The notes: generated by a model from the sequence alone, not told the origin. A stretch of 64,000 nt of DNA from Branchinecta lynchi (GCA_023053575.1 JAKZAP010000001.1:16260849-16324848), one strand, 5' to 3'. Positions 43,401-58,400 are shown, counted from the first letter of the stretch. A program made the numbers and translations.

Positions 43401-46400
43401 CGTTTGATCATCCCTAGGGTCTGATTGGCGCTAGACACTACCGTTTTGGTGAGAGAGTGAAATTTTAATTTATCGTCCAGAATAACTCCGAGGTCCCTTT
43501 CTTCGGATCGGGACTGGGGTGCTTGATCCGTCTTCTCATCTGGTACTGTCGCTTTGTGTTATTGTTTCCAAAGTGAAGTACACGACATTTCTCTGGGTTG
43601 AACTCTAGTTTCCATTCACTTGACAAGACAGTTAAAGTGTTGAGATCTTCCTGAAGAGTATTCGTAAAGGCTTTGGCAATTAGCTTCGAGTCATCTGCGT
43701 ATTGTGGCATGGGGTTCTTCAGGAGCTGATGGGTGTCGTTAATGTATACGTTAAAGAGGGTTGGTCCTGGTACTGTCCCTTGCGGGACTCCACTAAGTGC
43801 CGCGCCTTCCGATGACAAGACCTCCTCACCTGATATCCCGAAGACTCGGACTCTTTGCTTGCGTCCAGTCAGGAAGTTCTGCACCCAAGCTGCAACTTGA
43901 GGATGAATAAAGCATGCGTCGACATTGATGCGTAATCTTCGGTGACTGACTTTGTCGAATGCTTTGGCCTGGTCAAGGAGTGCTACGTCAACTAGTGTGG
44001 CTTGCTCCAGAAGATTGGTGACGATCTCGTAGTACTCTGTTAGGTTAGTGTCCATAGACTTTCCTCGGACGAATCCATGTTGGCTTTGGTAGATGATGTT
44101 GTTTGCTGACAGGTGCTGGGTAATCTCTTTATTGTCAAGCTGACTGAACGGTAGTTTTCTGGGGACTTTTTATTTCCCTTCTTGTAGATGGGAGTGATGG
44201 CGGCAGTTTTCCAGTCCTCAAGTATGGATCCTTGATCAAGTGACAGTTGGAAGATCCTTGTCAGTACTACTGACAAGACATCAACTACAAATAAAACTTT
44301 TACTTTTAAAAAAATTTCCGGTTTTTGCCGGATTCCGGGCGAACTATTTGTCCGGCGAGAAAATGGTTTTCAATCATCGTGTTCAACGTGCCTTCTTACC
44401 CCATAATCGACTATCACATTAGCTGTTTCAACATATTTTGTTTGGCCCTTAATTTAACCCCCCTCCCCCACTCCTAAATGTAGGTCTACAAAGCCCATCT
44501 ACGAACTGGACTTGTCCGATGACCCAAAGAATCCTCACACCAAGTTTCATCAAAATATTCATTCCCTTCGAGAGTTATCGTGCTTACAGATGGACGGACA
44601 GATGGACAACTTTTGCGATGTTACAGGTATCCCTCCACTTACGTTTTGGGATCCCAAAAATTACGGATGCACAATTATTTTCCAATTGTAAGCAAGAGAT
44701 CTACTGATCAATGATGATGATGATTTTATTTATGACCCATCAAAATAAACACAAGGCAAAATAGAATAAAAGAAGGAAAAACACGAAAGAGAATTAACTT
44801 ACGAAATACACAATAAAATATATATATATATATCTGTATCTGAAAGCGATTAAGCCATATACAGAAAAACAAAACAAACAACAATCTCAAATAACAAACA
44901 ACCTCACATTCTTCACTTAATATCCTACCGACTTTCTGCTAAACTAATAACTTTTTCTATCATGTTGCCAAAACACACTATAGACCTAGCATTTGTAGAC
45001 TTAAGGATACCTAGAAGTAGCTCATCCCCCCCATTCTGAAAATGAGACATTAGCTGTTTCACACAATCTAACTATTACCCTAAAACTAAACCAAGAGGGT
45101 TTTCCAGTCGTCATCAATATTTTGGCTATGAGTTTTAATTTAGTCTAATCAATTTAACCTCAGCTGATAGAGATCTATTCAAGAACAGACTTACTGTGCT
45201 GGATACTTTCTGCGTTAGCGCACCTCTCTCCCTATTACTGAGACTTCTATGCATGCATGTAGTTGAAAGTATTGTGGTGCAGTGAGGAAGGGATGTAGGG
45301 TGCCGGAGAGAGAGATAGAGATCGGTATATTTCGAAACTATCGTAGTATAACTAAATTCAGTTTCTTACAAATAATAAATAACAAACACGCACTGCGTTT
45401 CAGCACTGAAAACTGAAGTAAAAAAGTGCACAAACGAGTTTCCGTAACGATTATTCCGGACTTTGGGGGGTTTTAGTTTATTTTGCAGCCGGGTTCGATT
45501 ATTGCGAGGGGCTGTTTCCGGTAGCAGTGATCGGTGGTTCGTACTGGCGAGGACAGATTTGACCAACTGCAAAATCCGGTGTTCAAGCCGGACTTTAAGC
45601 GGTGATAAAATTCAGTTTCGCAAGGGCTGGTTCTTAGGGTATGTCGCGGTTTCGGAGTATGATCCTTATTGCTCTTCTCTGGACGGACTCGATGTCGTGT
45701 ACTAGGTACGCTGTGCGGACTGTAGATGGACCCCACACCGGGCACGCGTACTCGAGCAACGGCCGAGCATAACACAGAACATAACACATGGAGAAGACTT
45801 TCAGAGCGTGTTCCATCCTACTTACCGTAGTTACTACGCATGACGTCACGAATTCTGGCTTTTTGCCGTCAAGGCTGGAACGATTTTTCTATTTTCCAGC
45901 AGGATCTTACGCCACGGGCGAATCCGACCAATCACGTTACAGAGATGCGTAGTTACTACGCTTACTACGCTCCCGAGCATGGTAAGCAAATAGTAACTAT
46001 TAGTTACTATTCCGACAAGGTTGGAACGGTCAGCGTAGTAACTTTCCGTGAGGATGGAACGGAAATAGTAACTAATAGTAACTATTGTTATAGAAGGGTG
46101 GAACATGCTCTCAGTGTCAACACCAAATAGCCTCGTTTTGGTAAGTGTCTGAAGCCATGCATTAGCCTTGTGGACGGTTGAATTAATGTGGGCACTGAAT
46201 CCTCAGTCACTCGTGAAAGTGCATTTATCAGTACATTATTTCCCGGAACACCTACTTCCTTTACCGACGGCTCTTATATCTTTTGTCAACGGCTGACCAG
46301 TGAATAAACGAGATACCTGCTAAGACTATATACTACAGATAGCATGCCGTAGCTGCATTTCGAAGGGAATCCCGCCAAATGCTATTTTCTGTTTACCATA

Positions 46401-49400
46401 GAACGGGATAAAATGGCGAATCCTCAGCTCCTGCAGATATAAATAAACTGATTTAGTTTTTCCAGGATACTCGTTCGGCTTTAAAGTTTAACTGAACAGG
46501 CAACTTATTTTTACATCTTAGATTCAAATACATTGAATTATTACAACACCTATTGGGGATTTTCATTCTGTCCACAGTAGTCTTCAGTAGTCCGTTGGGA
46601 ATGTGGACGCTTTCCCATGGTGAATCCGTCCACAATTCGCCCCCGAAAATCACTACACTATCACTATCACTAGCTAGCACTAGTTTTTGGCACTGCAGAC
46701 TGCAGACACTTATTTGTTTATTTGATACACAATTTATTTACTCGTTTGCTGCTGGTATTGTTGCCAAATGTTCCAGGCACCATAGAGATATCACAAAAAC
46801 GGGAAGAGCGGCAAGCACAATGGGATAATCGATTATTTGGAAATATCAGAAAAACAAACTAACGCTTTTTCATCGGGTTTTCAAGATTATTTAAGCGAAC
46901 AAGTGATGGGTAACTAGACTGTCGTATCCTAGCCCTTTTCGGTTAAACTTTAAAGAAACAAGTCGTGGTAGACACAATTTCTGCTCCAACATTCGAACTT
47001 GGTTTCAACGAGAAAAACTGAGAAACTTGCTTGAACAGTTTTTCAAGCCAATTGATCACCAGAAGCGATAGGCTTCCGACCCCATCCGCGTCAAAAAGGA
47101 CCAAACAAGGAGAATAGAGGAATCAGCCTAGCTCCGTTAGGACCGATAAACATTAGCAACAGAGCTTCTGGGTCTCGGAAATCTGGATGGAACTATTCGG
47201 GATGTAGGCTGGGGTTAATTATTAATATAGGTACGCCGGGTCCTTTAAAGGAAAAGCCCACTACTCCAGCGATGGAACAATATAATTTACTCATTTGCCG
47301 CAACTAAGAATCGAGAGAAACAACTATACACGATTAAATGTAAAAACTACTCTGGTGCCGTAAGGGATACAATAAGTGTATGAAACCGTGGTTCATAATT
47401 AGTATGACAGTTCATAGATGCTAGGCCTTTTAAAATACTTAAACTTCTAGTTTCAGCCAAACGAACTAATGAAAACGCAACTCCTCCCCGTGAGGCAGCT
47501 CAATAGCTGTCAACACCTGCTGTTTGAATACCCGAAGAACTCCAGTGGAAGAGACAACATCACCCTTTTCTGCGAGAGAAACAGAATCCATCACAGCTTC
47601 AAAAGCATAAGAACAACTCCGTTGTCCAAAGCCCAAGAAAGAATCATCTACAGTGAAATGATCAAGATTCTCCGACCACTTGAAGCCATTTAGTTCGAAA
47701 GCAGTAAACCAACTGAAGCAACAGGAAGGCAGAAAGGGAGCTGCAGAACGGTGGAGCCCAACGATATATTTTGAAGGAAGGAAGATGGTGAGCTTCATAC
47801 CGAATTTAACGGTTATTCGAGAACTGGAAAACCGCCGACTTTCGACACAACTTGAATGCAGGCCGAGGCGTGAAGCATCGAAGAGAAACTGTATGAAACG
47901 TGACGACATGCGCGGGAACTTAAGACAGGCGAACAGGCTATAGCTAAAACAAGTCTAGGTCATGAACTTACCGCCTTCTCCTGAAAGGTCTGGCGTCCAA
48001 AATGAAGTCATGCAACTGCTTCACAGCTTTGATTGTGGTTGGTTTTTGGAACGTCAGAATCAGCTTTGTGATGTCACCCTTTCCTTCCTGAAGAGAGACA
48101 AATTGATGAAAAGATCTAATTCGAGAAAGCAGCAGGGATGCTGCTGTTTTTTTTATTTAAAAGCGTGACTTTAAGTCGGAAGAGATATATAGCTTCTATC
48201 GCAGTATTATAACATGCAAAACTCCTGCGAAACCCATCTGGGTTTCTGAAAGATAAACAAGAGCTGCAAGCTCATATGGCACTTGTAAGGCTGGGTCAGA
48301 GGATGAAAGTAGGAATTCTTCAGTTCGTGGGTTTGTTGTGATTTTTGTAAGCAAAACCCTTGAGATAATGGGTCCTTGGAAATCACGAGAACGTATCGTT
48401 TGGTAATACATTTGGCTGTGATGATGCGCACTTTAGGGGCGCTAGAAATTCATCTGTAATCAAAACTCTTGGAAGCAAAAATGATGATGAGCTCATCGGG
48501 AGAATGAAATGTATATTTTAATCAAAAGTATCATTTGTACTTTAAGAAATTCAGTTGTAAGTAAAACCCATGAGGCAAAAATATTCTAATCATGTCAAGT
48601 CTCTAATGTTCAAGTTTCATGGTCCTAGCACATCTGCAAGTACTTTAACAGGTGATGACCGGAATTCCGGACCCACCTTCCTCCCCCCACAGTGCTCGAA
48701 CCCGATCCAGTTCTGTCACTGATGAATCTAGGGCTTGTGCTTGTTCTTCCCACCAAGTTTCATCCCAATCGCTCGACTCAGTGTCACAAGATTTCCGGCT
48801 CCCCCTCCGAACCCCCCCCCCACACAATAATCGGATCCGGTTCGGACTTCACATGGGACATCCGAGACACGAGGTCTTTCCAAATATCAAGTTTCATTAA
48901 GGTCTGATCACCCGTTCCAAAGTTATACGTACCTCTAGATTCCGGATTCCCCTTCCCTCCACTCCCCCCACGGTGGTCGGATCGGGGAAGTGACTATTTC
49001 CAAGTTAGTTTGGTCGGGTCCCTGGTACGCTTGCCAAGTTTCACTGTCCCAGCCTCCCCTGAAGTAACTTAACTCCGTATCACCGAAATTCCGCCCCCCC
49101 CCCCCTCCAACTCCCACCACAGTCCACGAATCCCGTCTGCTTCTGCTAATGATGTACCTAGGGCTTGTGCTTGTTCCTCTCACCAAGTTTCATCCCGATC
49201 CCTCCCCTCTAAGCTTGTCATATGATTTCCGATCCCCCCCCCCTGCGCCCCCCTCCCACATTCATCGGGATTCGGTCCGGACTTGAAATGGAACATCTGA
49301 GACATGACGTCTCTCCAAATATCAACTTTCATTAAGATCCGATAACACGTTCAAATGTTATGCTTGCCACTAAATTCCGGATTCCGGCTCCCCTCCCTCC

Positions 49401-52400
49401 CCCCACGATGGTCGAAACGGGCAAGTGACTATTTCCAACTTAGTTTGGTCGGGTCCCTAATATGCCTGCCAAGTTTCATCGTCCTAGCATATCTGGAAGT
49501 ACCCTAACTCGCAAACACCGGACTAACCGACCGACCGACAGACCGACGGAAAAGTGATCGGTATATGGCACTTGGCCGGAAGGCAAGTGCCATAAAAAAC
49601 AATTGTTTTCAGCTTCGATCGCCCCATTCGTTTACCAAGAAACACGGATACACTGGCATAGCCGGAATTTCTGACCAATGATCACCTCGGAAAAACAATG
49701 AGCGGGAGCCTAGATTCCTAGATTCCCCTTGAAAAGAGACAAAATGGACGATCCAAACATATGCGTAATACCATTAGGGTGGACAAAACTGAAAGAAACA
49801 CTGTCAGAAATTTTATACCAGGTAACACATGGATGCGCGGTTTGAACAGACAACACTTTTGGATATAATCTTTTGTCACGACAAACGTTGTGCATGAAAT
49901 GTGATGTATAACGTGCATTGCCAGGAAGAGCCGAAAAATCTGCTGACTTTTTGTTTGTCACCATGATATCGGAAAATTTAGCAAATGCTTTTTCGGCAGT
50001 TTCTTGCCTCTTCCTGGCAATTCTTATTCTGCATAACATGCCATGCACAACATTCGTCCGCGAGAACAGATCCTAAGTGTTATCTCTTCGGCGTTGTCTG
50101 TTGAAACCGCGCATCCTTATGTTATCTCTTATGAAACTTCTGACAGTGAAACTCAAAATTTTGAAAGTGAGAACGTATGAAACGATTAAGGAAGGACAGT
50201 GAAACAGTAATACAGATAAGACGTCGTTTCGCTTACGACTCAAGCTTCATTCGAGATTCCTTTGTTTTCTAACACGACCAATCACAATTTATATTTGATC
50301 GCTCACCCAAGCCGATCCTCATCTAGCGGAACGCCCCGAAACCTACGAGAAGAACGCCAAAACGTTCCCGTGGACGACTGGATAACTACGAATAACACAA
50401 TGAACCGTTGCACCCGCCAAACACTATTACATTTCCCTACACTGCTATACACATTTTGGATTGGCATAACCGTTCCAGTGGACGACTGGATAACTGCGAA
50501 TAAAATATAATGGACATTGCGCCCTCCAAACATCACTGCATTTCCCTACATTGCTCTACACATTCTGCATAGGAGCCAAGTCATCCCTGCTCTCTATTTT
50601 GCAGGAATAATACGGGATTTTGGATTATTGGTTCTTGTAGGGATTATTGCCAATTATTGATTCTTGGTTTTGGGGGTATGGAACAGCCTTGCTACTTACA
50701 GGTGCTAGGAGGCCGCAGAATTTGACGCTTTGAACGTTGGCATGGGCGGACAGCTTTTTGTGAGCTTTTTCGGTCGCCTCAACCGATTTGAAAAGCAAAA
50801 ACATTCTTCTCCTAAAAATAAGAAAGGTTTAGCAAAAAGTGCACTTTAAAACAGATTTTGTCGAGATATCTCGTTCTAACTAGGTACTATTAAAAGTTAG
50901 CTTCCGACATCAAGGTTGATCTCGGACTAGAACTTTTCTCGAACAGGTCTGTAATGTATCTTTCTATGTCCCACAACTCCCACAGGTAGTTATATAATGA
51001 GAATAAACTTTGTGAAGGGTTATGCGATACCATATCAGCCTCTAGAGAGGATACAATTGTAAACGTAGAAAAAAAAATCAACAAGACCAAAGGTTTCGAT
51101 GGGATCCCAAAAATTGAATATTTAATCCAGACAATTTGGTCTTCGCCAGACTCATTGAACGTTTTTACTATTAAGGTTTAGAAACAGAAGAAGGTCAATG
51201 GCTAATCATCTGAGAAAACCAAGTTCAGATATAGATTCAGCATGTGTGTATTTACTCCGCAGCTATACTTCTTATCTACTTTGACGAAGCTGATCAAATC
51301 TTCCTGCCCTACTTCTGCGAAATCTCCGGTTCGACCGGAAGAGTAACTATCCTTTCTTGTTCTGGATTCTAATTTCATTATCTGTATTCCGTCAACAGAA
51401 GTCTAAAGTAGTCTCCAGAGAATTATTCATGACGGTTCTATGTTTCGGTGTATTTATTTTTTTCCTTTTTGAAAGCGAGCAAGAATTTACCAAGCTCACA
51501 AGCAAAAATGTATTTACCCGAAAGTCATAAAACTTATAACAGAATCTAATACTTGCCTTTCACTGAACAAATAAGTCTTTGGTACGAAAATTCATTTGAA
51601 TTCAAATGAACATTGTTTTTAAGCCATTAACAAAATAAATTATTACATAAGGATATGTCACAACAATACTCGCAGAATGTTTCCCTACTCCAAAAGCTGT
51701 CTGTTGAAGTTTTTCGATGATCTTTAATTCTAAATAGATGTTGTTATTAATCTCTATTGACTTTTTTAAAACACCTCGAATGCGTAGTTGGTCAGAACAA
51801 GAAAGTCGGTAAAAATTTAATTGTCCGTGGTCTTTTTATATGCGCGGTATTTGTTTGTGTTCACTGTTTTCTGGTTGTCTCTTACACCTAATAACTCAGT
51901 GGTTAGAATTCAGTAGGTTTATTTTTTCTGAAGGAGCTTAAACTTGCCCTGTATTGTCAGACAGCACGACAATAGTAAGTGATGTATATGTTAATTGGAT
52001 TTGGAAGCACATTCGATTATCTCTCACCTTTTTTAGCCGTGGAAAGCGAAAATTAGGCAATGTCTTGTCAAACGTGTATGTTTGCCTCTTTATGGCGGAG
52101 AAAGAATGAGCAACATTAAAAAAAAAAGATCTCACTTACAAGACTGGGTCAGAGGGTGAAAGTAGGAACTTGACAGTTCGTGGGTTTGTTCTGACCATTT
52201 GCAAGCAAACCCTTGAGATAAGAATGATTTGGAGGCCCTTGGAAATCGCGAGAACGTAGGCTATCGTCTGGTAAAATATATTTTCTTTTTGCTCTTTGTT
52301 GTGATGCTACTCCCTTTAAAGGACACCTGAACAATGAAACCATACTTGAACACACAATTTACAGACATGGCCACGGAGAGCATTCTTCTCCTGAGCGTGA

Positions 52401-55400
52401 CGTTTTCAAAATAGGGATGTTTGTTTCTGGAGGTTTGCACATGCAGACTCCAAGACAACAAGACCAAAGATTTCGATTGGATCCCAAAAATTCAATATCT
52501 AATCCAGACAACTGGGTCTTGTCTTGGCCAGATCCAGTCATCGCCAGACATTTTTACAATTAAAATTCAGAAACAGATTAAGGCCAAATAGCTAATCATC
52601 TAAGAAAACCAAGTTCAGATATGGATTCAGCATATGTGTTTATCTACTTGTCCGGCTTTACTTTTCCCCAATACTGAACATCAAATCAAATTCAAATAAA
52701 AATGTAACTTATAACAAATTTTCCGACTCCAGCCGGATTCCCGTCGAACTATATGTCCGGTAAAATATGATTGTCACACACGGATTCAGCATCTCTTCTT
52801 ACCCCTAAATCGGTTATCTAATCAACTAGAAATAAAACTTTAACTTCTATAAGTTTTTCGGTTTTGGCCGGATTCCGGCCGAACTACATGTCCGGGTAGA
52901 AAATTGTTTTCACATAAGTGTTCAACATGTCTTCTTGCCCTAAATCGAATATCTAGTTAACTCGAAATAAAACTTTTAATTTTAGCAAACTTTCCGGTTT
53001 CGGCCGGATTCCGGGCGAACTACTTGTCCGTCGAGAAAATGGTTTTCATCATCGTCTTCAGTATGTCTTCCTACCCCTAAATCGAACATCTAATCAACTT
53101 CAAATAAAACTTTTACTTTTAACTAACTTTCCGGTTTTGGTCGGATTCCGGGCGAACTACTCGTCCGATGACAAAATGGTTCTACCATCGTGCTCAGCAT
53201 GTCTTCTTATCCCATATTCGACTATCACATTAGCTGTTTCAAAATATTTTGTTTGCCCCTTAATTTGAACCCGCACCCCTAAATGTAGGGTTACAAAGCC
53301 AATCTACGAACTCGACTGGTCCGACGACCCAACGAATCCTCACACCAAGTTTCATCAACATATCTCATTCCCTTCGAGAGTTATCGTGCTTACAGACGGA
53401 CGGACGGACAGACGGACAACTTTTTCGATGTCATAGGTATCCCTCCACTGACGTTTTGGGATCCCAAAAAGCGCAATTCACTCAAATCTTGTACAGCGCT
53501 GGCCGGATCGTATTGGAATTTCTTCTAAACATACGTTTGGGCTTCACTGGTTAAAAAATATTTCAGAAGAAGGGTTGATTGTAGACATTTGTTCATTTCT
53601 AAAATTGTTCGGTACAGAAATAAGGACAGATGCAAAATGGAGCAAAAATCATAGCTTGGAAACACTATTTCGTATTTGGATTGGGTTTTCTGCAGGCAAT
53701 GTTAACGGAAGTCATACAGATAGGAATGATACTTGGTACTCTTCATTCAGGTGTCCTTTAAGGGCACTAGAAATTCATCAGTAAGCAAAAGCCCTGAGGC
53801 AATAATGATATTGGGGTGATTGTGGTCATGAAAATGTATATTTACTTTTATGTCTCAATGTCTTCTTTCCATAATATTGGCACGTCATTTTTTCGCAGAG
53901 TGACTGCAAACGGTTGTTCTAAAGATTGTGCCTCGTATTTGCATCTGGGAATTCTGTAGGAAATGGCCACAAGTCGACTTTATTACTTCCCCTACATGCG
54001 TTTATTTTTTCACAGCGGTAGTAAATTTGAAACCGAAAATAATTATATTTGTTTTAATCACTTGCATTTTTCTCCTATATGAGAACAAGACCAAAGGTTT
54101 CGATGGGATCCCAAAAATTCAATATCTAATCCAGACAACTGGGTCTTGTCTTAGCCAGATCCAGTCATCGCCAGATTCCTTGAACATTTTTAAAATTAAA
54201 ATTCAGAAACAGATTAAGGCCAAATAGCTAATAATCTAAGAAAACCAAGTTCAGATATGGATTCAGCCTGTGTGTTTACCCCTATAAGTCACGTCTGTTT
54301 TGACGAAAACTTCCTGACACTTCTGCCAATTTCCCGGTTTCGGCCGAACTCCAGAACTACTTGTCCGGCGAAAAAAGAAAGCTCAAAAACGAACTCAGGG
54401 TATCTTCTTAACGTCCATCCTAAAACGTGGTAAGGACCCTACGTCATGTCCAAATTATCGTCCGATTACCGTATCGTGTTTTTGGGATCCCAAAACGTAA
54501 GTGGAGGGATACCTATGACTTCGCAAAAGTTGTCCCTCCGTCCGTCTGTCCGTCCGTCCGTCCGTCTGTAAGCACGATAACTCTCGAAGGGAATGAGATA
54601 TTTTGATGAAACTTGGTATGAGGATTATTTGGTTCAAGGGTAAGGTCGAGTTCGTAGATGGGCTCTGTAGCCCTATATTTGGGGGTGGGGGAGGGGGTTC
54701 AATTTAAGGGACAAACAAAATATTTTTAAACAGCTAATGTGATAGTCGATTATGGAGTAAGAAGACATGCTGAGCACGATGGTGACAATCATTTTCTCGC
54801 CAAACAAGTAGTTCGTCCGGAATCCGGCAAAAACCGGAAAGTTTGTTAAAAGTAAAAGCTTCATTTGAAGTTGATTAAATGTTTGATTTAGGGGTAAGAA
54901 TACATGCTGAGAACGATGGTGAAAACCATTTTCTCGCTGGACGAGTAGTTCGTCTGGAATCCGGCAAAAAACGGAAAGTTGGTTAAAAGTAAAAGTTTCA
55001 TTTGAAGTTGATTAAATGTTTGATTTAGGGGTAAGAAGACATGCTGAGCATGATGGTGAAAATCATTTTGTCGCCGGACAAGCAGTTCGTCCGGATTTTG
55101 GCCAAAACCGGAAAATATGTTAAAAGTAAAAGCTTTATCTGAAGTTGATTAAATGATATATTTAGGGGTAAGAAGAGACGCTGAGTCGGTATAGAATGAT
55201 CATTTTTTACCCGGACATATAATTAGTCCGGAATCCGGTTGTATCCGCATTTTTTTTAAGTCGAAATTTTATTTAAAGATGATTAGATTTCTTTATAGGG
55301 ATAAGGAGATACGCCGGCTTCGTTTCTGAATTTTTCTTTTTTTGCTTGACTAGTAGTTCGCTCGGAATTCGGGCGAAACCGCAAATTTGGCAGTAGTAAA

Positions 55401-58400
55401 GCAGGAAGTTTCGGTCAATATCGTCAAAATAGATATGGCTTATAGAGGTACAGATAGGTAGATAGAATATCTGAACTCGGTTTTCTCTGATGATTAGCCT
55501 GGCGAAGTCAAGACCAAATTGTCTGGATCAAATCTTAGATTTTTGGGATCCCATCGACACCTTTGGTCTTGTTTAAGTAAGCTGCTTGAACATTTATTTT
55601 TACCTGAAATCGAGTCAAAATGTGATTTTACGCCTTTTCAGTTTGGGTTCCGGACAGGTATGGGCTGCTCCCATGCGCATCATGTTCTAAGCCGGCTCAT
55701 GAAAATGCCGTAAAATCGAGAACGACTTTGTATTGTCTTACTGTTGACATTTCAGGGGCTTTTGACAATATTGTGCATTCCCAAGCTCTATTTTCCCTTA
55801 CGTCTTCAGGTGTTAATCCTTCCCTAGTACGTTTATTGTCTTTTTGGTATCCAAAGTCTGAAATTCGAGTGACTTGGAATGCCCAAACCTCTGACCCGGT
55901 AAAAATTAATAAGGGAGTTCGGCAGGGAGCCGTGTTGTCTCCTAGTATATTTAAATGCGTCCTTGCATCGTGCCTGCGACCCCTTAAATGTTCGGTTTTT
56001 TATGGTGATACTGGTTTGTCTCACGTTGCATATGCTGATGACGTTCTGCTTGTTGCTCGGACTCGCCGCGGATTGCTTGCTAACCTTAGTGTTTTAAGAA
56101 TGAACTGTCTAAGATTGGATTATCAGTTTATGCATCTAAATGTGAGTTTATTTGTTTTAATAGCCCTTATACGGTCGCTCCACTTGTTGCTGGGGGTGCA
56201 GTTCTACCATGTTCTTCGTCCGTTAGTTGGCTTGGTTTGTCTTTCGGCCCAACGCTTTCTACTGCGTGTTCATCCCTTGTGAACAGAGCCGTAAAAAGCC
56301 TACGCGTGGCTTACGGGAAAATATCCCCAAACAAAAGTCGTTATAACCGCAATGGTCTTTGTTCGCTTTACAGCGCTTATTGCGCCCCTGTTGTTAGTCG
56401 GCATGGCCCATCTGTTTCGTAAAAAAGATCGCCAGACTCTGCGAGTGGCTTATTTCAAATATTGTAAATTCCTCCTCTGACTCCCTAGATGGCACCCAAA
56501 CAGAAAAGTCATTGCTCGATTTGGACTAATAGACGTGCACTCTCGGATTCAAACTTCGAGTGATGACCTGTGTAAAAAGACCATTAACCTGATTCACCCT
56601 TACGACCCTCTGAGGACATTCTTTGTTATTGATACTGGTTAGATAGTTCATGTTGTTTTGTTTAGTTTTGTTTGTTGTTGTTTTGTCGTTATTTATCGTT
56701 TTGTTTCTTTCATAATACTCCGTATATTTGTTTTACACTTTACGGGTAATAAAGTTCATTCATTCATTCTGCTCCCAACCGTAAACTGACGTTTTGGGCT
56801 ATTTGGCAGGTGGTTCCAAAAATCACCACGATCTTTTTGCCCACTCTCACAATGCTCACGCTCAGAATGCCCGCGATTAAAATGCCCACGATTAAAATGG
56901 CCACGACTCAAAATGCACACGACTCAAAATGTCCACGACCACAAAATGCCGGCGGCTTAAAATGCTGACAGTTCAAAGTGGTCACAGGGGAGGCTAATAT
57001 CGTCCTAGTTTGCAATGCCGACGGTCCACAGGGGAGGCAAAAATCAACCTGGGACAGCGGACTACGAGATTATAAAGGATAGGATTAACCACGGTAAAGG
57101 CTTCAAAGGAATTTTTGTTTGTTTCTTGATCAGTTCAGAATTATTTGCGTTAAAGTAAAGAAGCAATGTCGTATAAAATTGTGCCAATCCAGAAAGCAAA
57201 ACCAGGAGATCCAAATCCAGCAGTTAACTTGCTTCACGAAGGTAGGAATGATTCCTTGATTAACAAGAGCTGGAAGCTCATACGGCACTTGCAAGGCTGG
57301 GTCGTAGGATGAAAGTAGGAATTCGTCAATCCGTGTGTTGGTTTAATTGAGATCAATTGTAAGCAAAACCCTTGAGACAAGAAAGATCGTGGGTCCTTAG
57401 AAACTATCTTATTTGTGCATTTGGCCGTGATGATGCGCACTTTAAGGGCGCAGAGATTCATCAGTAATGAACACACTCTCATTGGAATCATGAAAATGTA
57501 TATTTTGTTCAGATTATTATTTGTACAGAAATTCATTTGTAAGCAAAACCCTTGAGGCAAAAATGATCAAACCTCATCTGAAAACCTCAAGTTTATCCCA
57601 TCGTGTGCATTTTGAGTTGTGGGCATTTTGAGTCGTGGGCATTTTGAGTTGTTGGCATTTTTAGTGGACATTTTGAGTCGTGGGCATTTTGAGTGTTGGC
57701 CTATTTGGCTGTACATCCATCCGAGAAATAGTCTACTTTATCCTGGGACTTGTGAGGTACAAATTCTCGTCAGTGCTACCCCAACCAACTCTGGCCCACC
57801 GAGGTTGGACAAGGCCAGGATATCTGAATAACACAACTAAGTCACACAGTCGCAGTATCACCAAGTTTATCTTAATCGCTCAACCCATTTAGTCCCTATA
57901 CGTTTGAGAAAATGTGCAGGACCCGCCTCTAGCCCCCCAGAGTGGTTCGGACACATACATATTTGGCTTCTGCGTCTACCATCTATCAAGCATCACTCGA
58001 ACGGAGCATTTCCGAAAAACGTCCAGCAAGCCTACCAGAACGGTAGCCCTGAGCCCCGTCTTTCAATATATCAAGTTTCATTCAGATCCTATGACCTGCT
58101 CGAAATTTATGCATGCCCCTAAATTCCGGATTCCCCCGTCTCCCCCTCCCCCCACGATGGTTGGATCGGGCAAATGACTATTTCCAAGTTACTTTGGTTG
58201 AGTGATATGCCTGCCAAGTTTCATCGTCCTAGCACTTCTGGAAGTACACTAACTCGAGAACAGTGGACCGACAGACAAACCGACCGAAAAGTGATCGGTA
58301 GCCTATATGGCACCTGAGCGAAGCGCAACACGGTTGATATTTTTAAGTCGGCTTCGATATTTTTATTCCGATATCAACTGAGATGGAGGCATGCTAACTA

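Larger units (their letters stand above)
40509..44659 (+). mobile_element. Composite family-A element split by a hAT and a LINE
   Basis: Left end ACAAGACC at 40509 with core units to 40842. It resumes after the hAT at 42682-42830, and again at 44277-44659 with the final core unit (GCCGGATTCCGGGCGAACTA at about 44328), the terminal blocks and the palindrome (44644-44659). All parts are co-linear and in one orientation. Joining across the hAT is proved by its target duplication; joining across the LINE is inferred. Confidence 0.75.

Noticed and set aside
47466..47909. 147-codon minus-strand frame next to an RRM-gene exon
   Set aside because: No family recognised; it overlaps plus-strand frames of similar quality, and including it would break the phase-perfect join from 47972 to 40411.
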